From: Cylicocyclus nassatus | Lineage: Eukaryota > Nematoda > Chromadorea > Rhabditida > Strongylidae | Assembly (NCBI GenBank): GCA_958299035.1 | Contig: CATQJL010000316.1 | Span: 92,216,443-92,280,442 of the forward strand | Reading direction: 5' to 3' | Length of the DNA: 64,000 nt | In this document: piece after piece, positions 27,201 to 39,200 of the stretch | How the letters are laid out: every line of letters starts with the position of its first letter | Position numbering within the stretch: the stretch's first letter is position 1 | Made by a program: the position numbers and the translations under genes | Notes under the pieces: model-generated | What the model saw: only the letters and a program-made list of their open reading frames with translations | Databases searched by the model: none | What the model was told of the DNA's origin: nothing

Positions 27201-30200
27201 TTTATTCTTTTCGACAGATGCACTTAACCAATTGACGTTCTGGCATTTCCTGCCATTAGTCATTAGTCTGTCAATTACGTTGAATACACCAAAAACATGT
27301 TGAAGAGTGCTAGTGCTTAGCAGAAATTGTTTAGGTGAACAACGTTTCGCTTCGAGGAGTGACTCACGATCAAGCAATCTCCGCCCTCCGGCGAACACCA
27401 CCAAAGGTAGAATTTTGATAGCCTGCTGCGAGTAAAAAAAAATGGTGCAGGTCCGCCTCTTAATCTACCGCGATGTGAACCTGCAGCTGAGCTTATTGGA
27501 CCCGACGCAGATCTACAACATGTTTGAAGTGGAACTCGTCAAAAAACCTGGTAGAGGCCTTGGCCTAAGTATAGGTAAATTTTTATATTTTAGTGCAAGT
27601 GAATCAATATTGTGAAGAAATTTTTGGAAGTGCTCAAAGCACCGTCCATCCAAATTCTCGACTTCCATGTTTTTGTCGATTCCAGGCCTTCCGAAGGCCC
27701 TGATTTCGAGTATGGAGTCGAAAATCCGCGAAACACCCAAAAATTTCTTTCTCGAAAACCCTCTGTAGCAAGCGCAGGCGAGATAAAGCATGCAAGTGGG
27801 CGGGGCGACCATGGTTGCCCTGCCTACTTTGCTACTTCCGGAGCGGATTTCTCGCTCCAGAAGCAGTCTTTTGCGGCGCAGCTTGGAGGTTTGCCTAGTG
27901 TGGGGGCCCACACTAGTATGCCATCATAATCTCGCCAACCTCCATTTTGAATGGGGTGCCTTTAATATATTACGGCAATGTGACGCACATGGTGAGTCAT
28001 GCAATGGCTGTGGTTTTACTCTGTTATGCGTTATTCCTAAGGATTACTTCCGCGTTTCTTAGCTGCTTTTCAAAATCATTGTAGGGATACTGCAGATGAC
28101 GGTCTGGTTGATTTCAGCTAAAAATACTCAACTTACTGTAGAAGGCACTGTCCTACAAGGCGGACGGCTAAAAATGCACGTTGTCGTCAATCGTCAACCT
28201 GTTAAAGACCGTCCAACCAGATCGAGGTTAGTGATATTTTGATGCTGTATAATAGCAAAGCCCCTAACTAAGTGATCCCCAAGTCCCGCTGCAAAAGATG
28301 AATCACAAAAAAGTCGAACTTAGGAACCTCCGCCCATCAACGATGCTGTAATTAGAAGTCCAAAATTGCGTTTTAGTGTTAGATTTGCCACAGACTAGGG
28401 CTCTCGCTATCATACAGCATCAAAATCTCAGACTCAGTTTGGGTGGACGATGCCTTCAAAGGAAAGATTCTGATGCGGAACCCGACATGTCCTATGAAAA
28501 AGAGATGGTTTTTGCCATTAAAACGCATTACAGCATGCTCTTCCGTCCGTTTTCAAGCGCTTCCTTTGCACAGATTAGATTGCGATCATGGGAGGATCAG
28601 ATGATGCAGAAATATGGGTTCGTATGCATGTCTCCGCTCGCGCCTTTTTTTGTGCTTCTTTTTCTCTGCTTGAGTTACATGTGATTTCTCAACGGTAACG
28701 CTTCAGTAGTTTCACACTGTTGTAAGAGACATTGACGTCTCACAATATGCATTGAAAAACTTCATACAGTTCCGTATATAAGCGACTCATCGCACGTAGA
28801 GAAAGGACGCCATTGTAAAATAAGCGCACTTTCATTTCTCTTACCGTCCGCTATCTCTTACGAAACCGAATTGTCTCATTCGGACGCAACGGCATCTCAC
28901 TGCGCGTAATGAATCGACTATACCTGGCTCGATCTTTATAGAAGGCTAACAACTTTCGATAATAGAGAGACGTTGATTGATTAAAGTAGACCTGTACCTG
29001 CGGCCACTGAGACGGAGCTGTTGTTTAATGGAGTTGGAACTCGATGAAGTTATATCGCAAGTGAGGTTCATCTTGGAACCTCTTCTGATTAACTATTTGG
29101 CTGCGTCCAAATTTGCTCGTTTGCTGTTATAACTCCGGTGCTGTGCCAGCGCCGTTCCAGCACCGCGCCGGACGTGGACTAGCTAAGTATTGATGGGCAA
29201 CTTTTGAAGCAGCTGTTGCTTGTAGTCAAACCCATCTGAAAGACCATCTTCAAGGGGCAGTTTTGCTTTTGTTTCCTTGTGCATTACACAAATAATCTAG
29301 AACTTTTGTGTGTCGCTTTATTTCCAGGGGCTATACATGTAGTTCTTAACATTATCATATATTCAACTCAGCACCATCGGCGTTCTTGGAACATAGCATC
29401 TAGCTGTATTTTAGAATATTTCAGAAGTAATTGTTAAGGCAGTCAAAAAGTACTGCAATGGAATAATCTCACGCACTTGTTTCGGCTAAGCATGGTGCGC
29501 ATAGAAAAAAAATCACAGGTGTCTAAACTGTCAGCATTTATGGAGTGAACTTTTTAGTGTGAATGTAAGGCCCGTATGCACGTACATCCCCGCGGGGAGG
29601 GGATGTGCGTTATACCATTTAAATGATCCCCGCTGGGGATCCCCTCCCCTCCCCGCGCGAACCCCCGTATGCACAAAGAAAATATCGGACAAGGGATCCC
29701 CTGTGGGGAGGGGAAGTGAACCCCCTTATGCACAAGAGGGGATCAAGCGGGGAAATCACCTTGCTTTCAAATTTTCTATGAAAAACTCTTTCTTTTTTTC
29801 ATATTTTGACTGCAACTCATCTTCAACTCCTCACTTTCAATAATTTAGGGTTGCGGAATGCGCGTATGCAGTGACTGCGCTCGGATCACCAAAAATGATT
29901 TCTTTTACTCCCATTATGTTCTTGCTTTCTTGAATGCTGCCCACTTTCGCTCATGCTGCCCCATTTCAGCGTAAAAATGTTGTACCATAGAAGTTGATGA
30001 GTCTCTGCAAGGGAATGGGTAGAAGACGTTATGCTGCCGAAAAAGGGGGGGGGGGGTGCCGCGCGGACGCTCAAAGCAGTATTTTAACACATAACAGAAG
30101 CTGCAAATCGTGCCAGCTCTCCATAAACGCTGTAGCTACAGCTGCATATCGTCTTTTATCCCAGGGGAATGATCCCCAGCGGTCATCCCCGCTATGCACA

Positions 30201-33200
30201 AGGGGAACGCTGGGGAGGGGATCACTCCCCCGAGGATCTCTACCCAGAAACACGCGATTCTGCTAATTTTCGTTTTATAAAAAGCAGTTTTACGTTGGAT
30301 TAAAAAGATAAAGAAAATTTATCATATAATGTGATAGTTACAATATGTTGTACCAGCCTTTATGGATAAAACAATCATGTCTTGTAGAAAATGCGCAACT
30401 CTCGTGAATGGTCTCAAACTTCTACAGATATTCGAAACTGGTAGATGTATGTCCGGGTTTTTTTTACAAGAAGCGAATATGGAAGAGAGAGTTACAACTG
30501 CGAGCTACAGGTCGCTGAGAGAGGAACCCGGCTCCCTTAGAAAATCTTTCATCAATTTGAACGAAATGCTTTGTAATAATTGACTGAAATTAGAATACTC
30601 GCTTCTCTGGCTTGACCTACACCATCGAACCCCTACTCCGTTTCAGGGGATGTCGATCCCCTCCCCCGCGTTGTTGAGTTACACTCATGCATACGGGGAT
30701 CGAGTGGGGTGGGGAAAGGGATCCCCTCCCCCATTCGAACCCCGTATGCACTGGGGTTCGCTCGATCAATACCTCTGAAACCATTCAAACCATCCCCGCT
30801 TAGGTGCAGGGGAGGGGATCGCTCCCCTGCACCTAAGCGGGGGAGCGATCCCCTGGCGGGTATCGGCGGAGAGGATCGCTCCCCTGGGGATCCAGCTCCC
30901 TTCCCCTCCCCAGCGGGGATGTACGTGCATACGGGCCTAAGGCCCGTATGCACGTACATCCCCGCTGGGGAGGGGAGGGGTGTACTATCTTGTGTGATCC
31001 CCTGGGGATCCCCAGGGGATCACACAAAATAGTACAAATCTAATCAGTTATGCCAGTAACCTGGCATCGATTATGCGCAGGTAGTAGGGTATGAGAACCT
31101 TCATAAGCAAGATAGAAAAGGAAGAAGAAAGATACGTAAAGTAGCGAGATATGACGCATCCCCTCCCAGATCCCCTCCCCTCCCCAGCGGGGATGTACGT
31201 GCATACGGGCCTAAGTATGGCATTCGTAGTATACTTCGTGATTCTTTGATGTCTTTATCACAATATTGTGACGCTGGCTTTTGTGCGCAGAAAATGTTCG
31301 AAGGCAGCGTTCCGGCAAAATCTCTGCTGCTCCAATCACTCCTGCCTAAAAACAGGCCCCAGGAGAGGAGCATCTACGCCGATCCGGTCCTGCGGGCCTC
31401 TGGATGGAAGAAACAACCTGAACCCACAAAAGTGCTATAAAATCACGCCGACCTTATCTGGCCCTGCCCATCCAAAGACTGTAAGTCGTCCAAACCTTCG
31501 AAAAAAGTTCCCGAAAAAAGTTTCTAGGGTCTGCACATTTTGCACTTCATAACAGTGAGGGCCACCTCAAAGCGCTAGAATGACAAGTACATGGAAGTCT
31601 AAATTCTGGGTGGATGCTGCCTCTAAAGAATGTTGAGTAGAACGTGGCACACGCCGGCATTATGGAGACTCAAAATCTGTCTAATTCGTTGGTTTCCTTA
31701 CTAATCGCTAAGAGTTTAATTTACTCAGTTGGCCGCAAAAATGAGCCCGGCGTTTATGTGAGCGAGGTAGTGAAGGGAGGTGCAGCTGAAGCAGACAACC
31801 GGTTGATGACAGGCGATCAGGTGAGGGTCTGAGCTTTGGATTTGTTCTGTATAGTTTAGTTCTACTTAGATTCTTGCGGTGAATGGACAAGATGTAGCAA
31901 ATTCGATGCAAGAGGACGTGGCGGCGATGTTGAAGACGTGCGTTGGTCGAGTATGTCTCAAGGTTTGTATCCTCCAATCATCTGCAACTCAGTATGTGAG
32001 TCTGTACAATATGAGCTGGAAGCGACTACAACTACTAGTAACCTCAGTAAAATCGTTTCTGGTTCAACAAACTGTAGAATTGTGTCCTGTCAACTGATAC
32101 ACATCCAGTGAAAACGAAAAGGACAAGGAAACAAGGAGAAATCGCTAGAAATGGGCAGGTTCTAATCCAAGCGGTCAAGTAATGCGCATGTTGTGCAGTA
32201 CGCATAAGAGTTATAAACGACTCGACGGTATTCTCATAGACAATTTTGCCAAGTGGAAACTGTAGTGTTATCCAAAACAAGCTCAAATCAAACTCTAAGA
32301 ACAAACAGCAAGACTTGTTATGAAGTGCGGCATGTTTCATGATTTTCTCACTTTTTGTACCAAAATCGTATCATTCATTCTGTGAATAAGAGACTCAAGA
32401 CTAAAGCCGTTCTCAGTCGGGATCAGACCGTTTCGGACAAACCCTAAGTGGCCTGGCCTCGGCATTGGCGTAATGCGCATCGCAGCGCTAGGGATCAGCG
32501 CTCCATATGCGCACCGTCAGAGAAGAGCGAAAAGATTCAAAAGAGAACAAACAAGCATGTCACAGGTAACGCGAAACCCTAGCGTCGCTGACTCTCGTCA
32601 TGACAATTTTGGCCTCATTGGGATTGGGAGACACTGTAACTTGCGTGAATGGATAGTTGGACGCAAAAAGACCATGTAGGAAAAGACTCTGAGATAGTTC
32701 AACTTCGGCTGTTTAGTGATCTTGAATTATATATTGCTGTGTTGTCTGTTTCAACAACAACAAAATACTTATGACTATATAGTATTTAGTTATGACTTTT
32801 GGTCGATCGGCCAACGTTTCGACTTCTTCGCCTTTGTCGGAGCTTGGAAAGTCGATTGTGTAAGTGAAACATCCACTCGGACGCCAACATCAGAGCTCAA
32901 GATAACATTTAGTCCGTTAGTAAAATGAAAGTCAAGGTAGATTGACGGACAGCGGGAAATCACCTTGGATTGCACAAAACAGGAGGTGCATTGACCATTT
33001 TTGGATATGTACCTCTTCGTCTTTTTATAGTGGCGTTGTGACTTGATCTCATATCAAAACCCACGGAGGGATTTGATATGGCATGTGTTCAATGGTCGCT
33101 GCGAGGCACTCTTCCTCCCGATTCATTTTTGTATTCTTGCTGTATATCCAGAAGGCCTCCAAAGTTTTGCGCGGCAGTTCGGGCTCGTAGGTCAGTATTT

Positions 33201-36200
33201 TGACTCCAGCTTTTACCTCGGTGTTTTCGTGCTGCACTGCGTGATGACTACCTAAGGGTGTTGCTGGTTTAATCAAGTAACTCGTTCAGATTTTCTTATA
33301 TGAATCGGGTTGAGGGGTCGTCTTGTTTCTCCTGTACATGTCTTAACACATGATGAAAATGTTATGAGGTATTCGAGTGGCGCTTACAGGATGTCCGTTT
33401 GGGAGGGGGGGGGGGATGACAAAATCTGATGAAGGTGTTTGTTTTGTTTTGTTATTTTGTTTGTTTTGTTGTTTTTCAAAATTCTTTTATTATGCTTCTC
33501 AAAATTTTTACGTGCCGTAAGCCCGAAATCCCGGAAAAACAGAAATTATACAGTCGCTTTCTTTACCGCTGGTGGGCAATCACAAGTTAGGCGTCAAGCA
33601 TGTGCGATCGATGATCGATTTCGGACCACTCGCCGTTTCGGTTTGGGCGGCGGAATAAAATCTTATCTTCATTTCTGATGTTGGCGTCCGAGTGGATGTT
33701 TCACTCAACTTTCACACACGTTCGACTTCCCAAGCTCTGACGTCAACTATACGAGATGGAGAGAGTATCGGATGGTGAAGCATGGGCACACAAGTGATCT
33801 CTCGTTTCATTTTACTGATGAGGCGTTCAGATGAAATGTCGAACACACAAGTGATCTGTTCCAATGAACAACCTATTCTCCTATTCTCCGCCTTTGTATC
33901 CCATTCTGGGTTTTTCCACGGAGCAAACACTTGAAATACCTCATCTTGAGGAAGTTCGTGCCTGAGATGAACAAAAAACATCGAAAAACACGAAAAACTC
34001 TTACATGGTGGTGTCTTGAGCAAAAATCTAAGGTGAGACGGCAAAGACATTGTGTGGTGACCATGATTTATGGAATGTAGGGGTTAAATGCCTTAGGCCT
34101 TAGGTCTTGGCCGTACCTCCCGATTTTGGTCCCACAATCTGGCAGTTTGCCAGATGTCTTCAAATCCAAATCCAAATTCAAAAAGCAAATGCATAGTCTG
34201 TACTACTTTCACACATTTATAAAATGACGTTTCCTCGTCTAGAATGAGGGCACGAGCTGTCAATTTATTACCAAATCACGTGGGGGTATGGTCGAAGTTA
34301 CGCCAAATGAAATAAAATGTTGTAATACTAAGGTTTAACAAAAGAGGGACGCACAATTACTGTCATTGCCGTGTACCGTCTCTTTTTACAAGTTACTCCA
34401 GTTTTTCGCTTCATTAGAAATAATCGTCATGGTTTAGGTTGGACGATGGAAAATCACCGAGACTGCGAATCGAGTACATGCGGCAGCGGAAGCAGCTTTA
34501 GCTAGATCGCAGACCACACCTCGAGTACGTGAAGTAATATCAGAGAATTTAAGAACGCGCATATTATAATAGGGGTCTACGCAGCTTACGGTGTATTTAT
34601 GGCAGGATTACTCACACTCTAGAGGCGCCGTCCATCCAAATTGAGGCGATGAGGTTTTGAACGTTGTCTACTGTGGGGCCCCTAACAAGGGAAGGATACC
34701 AACATTAGTTGGCAACTGAAGATGAGATGTATATAGTTAGATGCGCCTTTGAACGCTGATTCCAAATCTGCTTTCCTTTTTTGCCGAGTAAGTTTCCGAA
34801 AGAAGCTATGAGCGTTTGAAGTTCCAGATTTGCCAAGCGTTGAGTAGCTTAAAATCAGCGAAAACCTCTACAACGACACCTATACAATTTCCATCGACTT
34901 TGTTCCTTCCTTGCAAACAATATACTCAATACCACTTCCACTTTCTGGTGTTTTTGTACAGCTTTTCGCCAATTTTAGGCCACCTAAACCTTGACAAATA
35001 TGGACATTTGAACGCCCACAACTTACTTCGGAATCTTTTCCGCAAAAAAGGAAAGCAGATTTGGAATTAGCGATCAAAGGCGCGTTTACTGATATACATC
35101 TCATCTTCAATCGCCGACTAATGTTGGTATCCTTTCCTTGTAAGGCTTAAGGCATACCTCGCGCGATTCCGATTTGGCACACCAGCGACTCTTCGTAATT
35201 CGCCGTTAATGCTTTGCCTTTGGTCTCAGAACTTGCTTCGTTTGCAGCAACTTATACAAGCTGCCCAAATATGCGTCCGAGAAGCGCGCACGATGAATTT
35301 GTAGAAATCTGGCAAATCGCCAAGTCGCGTGAAAGTGGCGGTTCGGCCGAATCGCGTGAGGTATGCCTTAAGCCCAACTAAGTAATCGCACCCGCTGCAA
35401 AAGATAATTTCGAAGCGAGAAAAACGTTTCAGAAAGTAGAAGCGATTCAGATGGCACATTGAACCCCGCTATCAAGCACATTATCTTCATATCATCCACG
35501 TTGATGGGCGGAGTCATCTGAGCCGCTTTTACCTTCTGTGGCCATATTCATCAACGAATCCTGAGGGTTAAACTACCCTGGAGTAAATTTTACCCCGAAA
35601 TACCCCGAAAGCGATTAACCCGTATTCATCAACGAACCCTGTGGGTTAAGCTAACCCTGGAGGGTAAAACTTACCTGATTCATCAGGGTTAATTTAACCC
35701 TAGCTTAGAGCAAGGTTAAATCTACCTTAGCACTTTATACAAACATTTACTCGCATCTAATAGTTATGGAAAACGATCAACGAGTATTGTAGTATTTAAT
35801 ATTAGTTGTGGCTATAGTATTTAGTTTCGACTTCGTTTTATGTTCAGATTCGAAGTACATGAAACACTGACTTCGCGAGAAAAAGAATTTCAGCTTTAGT
35901 GACAAATGAATGCGACGAGGAAAAATGGATGCGCATTCCACTCTGAGAAGTGCCAAAACAGAGGAACCCCTTTATAATAACATGCATTGACCCCTAAAAG
36001 AGTAGCAAAAGCCCGGTATAGAACGAACTGCGCAATAATAGAACTTACACGGCACAGTTGCACACATGAAAATAAACTCACGCTGTAAGATTGCTGCACA
36101 AATATGCTAGAGATGTATTATAAAAACTAGTGTAGAAGCTTATTCGTTGATTATACTACTATAACAGTGAAAGAATAGAAGTATAAAGTGAATTTAGCAC

Positions 36201-39200
36201 GTACTTAGGCATTCTGTGATGTGAGTTTGCACAGCACACGCGTTACTGACGCCTTAAAGGCAGTGGCTCGGCAAATCTCAACCTAGGCAAATTTGCGCTT
36301 ACCTGGGGTTATTCAATACTCTGTTCCCGAAAATCCACTTTTGAAAGCTTGAAAACAGCAAAAACGAGCGTTTTCTAATGCCCTTCCCTTTGGAATTGGA
36401 CGAGTGGAGCAAGGCTGATGACGCTGAATCGTTTCAGGACCCAATGGTTATAGCATTGCGGCGGGCAGCCTCCAACGGTGAGAAGGAAATTGCCAACTCG
36501 TTCGGATGCGTGTGAGATTGGCCTGCGCGTGTAAGTTTGAGAACAATTTTCTCGGCAGGGAAAGCCTGTGCAACCGGGATTGCACTATTTTCATACTTGG
36601 GCGATAAGGAACCTACCGCGTTAGAATCCTGAGTTGTTGGATTTTGCCGATCCACTGCCTTCAACCCTCCAGGGTTAGTTTAACCCTCAGGGTTAGTTGA
36701 TGAATACGGCCACAGGTTCGCTGATCGATACGGGTGGATCGCGTTCCGTGGTAAACCCTACCCTATAGTTGATGAATACGGCCAATGAACCCTGAGGGTT
36801 GAACTAACCCTGGAGGGTAAGTTTAACCCTCAGGGTTCGTTGATGAATACGGCCACTGGAGCAATTTTCTCGTTCTGGAATTCATCTTTTGCAGCCGAAG
36901 TTGGGCGACCTAGGATCTGCTATTATACAGCATCAAAATCTCGGAATGCTGTATCCTGGAGACGGCGCCTTCAAATGGATGGACGATTATGATTTATCAT
37001 TTAGTCTGACGACTCGCGTACATCAGCAGTGACATCGGAAAGGAAAGAAGTTGCTTCACCGGCTCCTCCCGTTCGACCGATCATCACTCATACTTCTCCA
37101 GAAGGAGAAGCTGTAGCTGAAGCCGAAGTTCATTTGTCGCCTGTCACGGAAGAGCCAAGTAGTGGTACCGATCAGGTCAGTCAGCAGGACCTTCTTTTAT
37201 TATCTCAATGGTTATTTACTAACTTAGATTCTTAGATGGTCCGGCTTAACGTGACCTGCGGGCCCCGGTACAGAAGTTTCCATTTGTAACTGTCCCTCGC
37301 TCCAGACATCCACGATCTTCTTTCATCGTTGGTGGCTGCGTTCACGAGATGCAGGGACGAAAATGGTATCCAGCCGATTTCTTCGCTGGTCCATCTGTTC
37401 CACTATCACGTCTGGATATCCCGTTGACGGCCTTCCTCGAGGACCTTTCGCTTCGCGAGGAATCTAGCGTCCATCTGTCGTCTGTTCTTCTCATGATTGA
37501 CCTGCCCATCGATGTTTCGCTTTCGCAACGTATTCCGCTGGGTCACAGAGATGGGACATCTTCGCAAATCTGTACTGCGAATTCCAACAAAATGGAATTG
37601 TTGTGTCGGGTTATGTTCAGAAGACTGCGCTGAAGCGCTCTATGGGTAGAGCCCGCTCCGTAGAGCTTTCGAGTGGCTACAGCATTGACCCAAATCTCAG
37701 CTGCATAACAGAGCGTCGGGAGAACGGTTGAATCGAACACGAAGCTCCGGGTCCTCAGTTGCCGGTGGCTTCCTTCAGAAGCTCGGAGGCCCAGGCAGCT
37801 CTTCTTCTCCTGTTAAGTCCCTCAAACCGTTCATGTTCATCGAACGTCCGCGATACACGTAAAAAGACGTCTTCATGAGAGGTGCCTTCCATTTCCATTT
37901 CTACATCTTTGCAAAAGGCTCTTCATGAACAGAGCCTTCTTCCGATCTATTCGCAACATGAACTTCTTCCCTTTTCCTTTATTTCCTTCAGCATCATTTC
38001 TGCTTCAGTGATACTGCTCGAGAAGAGAACGATGTCGTCCACAAAACGAAGGTTCGACAGGAATCTCCCATCAACTCATATGCCTCTTTCGCCTTAGTCC
38101 AGTGGCTTCATCATCCACTGCAAGGCCGCGGTACAGCTTGGGCGAGATTGTTTCGCCTTGTCGGAGCCCGTTCTCAATTGGGATGTCAGGGGCGATGGAA
38201 CAGCTGCATCGTCGTTGTACAGTCTTTATAGCAGTTGGTTAACGTCCTCACGTAAGCTGAATCCACTCCTTGATCGACTAGGGCTGACAGGATGGCATTG
38301 GTTTCGTCGCTGGCAAAGGCTTTCTTAGTCGACAAAGGTTAGGACGAGAAGCAGTCGGTACTCCCGGCAGACTTCTATGACCCTTGAAATCGTCTGGATG
38401 TGGTCCACGCAGCTGAATCCTTTGCAAAATCCAGCTTGCTTTCGGGGTTGGGCTTCATCCAGTGTCCTAATTATGCAAGCGAGGATAATCTTTGTGGAAA
38501 GTTTGTACTCAGCAAGCTTATTGGGCGGTAGTTCCGAAGATCCTCGCATTCATCCTTCTTGAAGAGAACGGTTCTTGACGTTTTCCACTGGTCGGGAACC
38601 CTTTCCTTCTGAAGGTAAGATGTTAGGTGCGACGCGAGAATCGTGTAGACGTTGTCCCCCAGCTCGCAGAAATTCGACGGAAAAATGTTCTCGTCCTGGA
38701 ACCATGGACGTCTTTGTGGTTTGAATCGCTGTGCGCACTTCAACAGGTAGAATTCGTGGTAGTACTTCTCCAGTGGAAACAACGAGCATCTGCACGGGTG
38801 TTGATGAGCGGAAGAGGTTGATATAGAAGTTCTTCGCGATAGATTCCATCTTGTATCGGGAAGAAGTCGGGGTCCCGTCTTCGTTTAATAGTGCAGCCAG
38901 CTGCACGTGATATTCACAGAGGTCCCATCGGCATTTCTTAGGACTTTGTCTTCCTCCAGCTGCTTCCAGTGTTCTGGTTTGCCTGTACTTCCTGAGATCT
39001 TCCTGCAAAACTTCTGCAACTGGCGTTGGTTATCAATCGCTCGAGATGGGTTGCACTCGGATCTTGCATCAGTAATCTTCTTTTTTCGAGTAGTTCCTTG
39101 GTGTCGAGATGCATTCCAAGTTCTTTTCAGAAGTCACTGAGGACACACTCTCTGCAGGCTCGCGATCTTTCCAGAAGCCAGTGTAGTCGTACATTGGGTC

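Noticed and set aside
32434..32679. PDZ-like phrase WPGLGIGV
   Set aside because: Lies between two exons already joined in phase (31962 and 34438) and lacks the rest of a PDZ domain.
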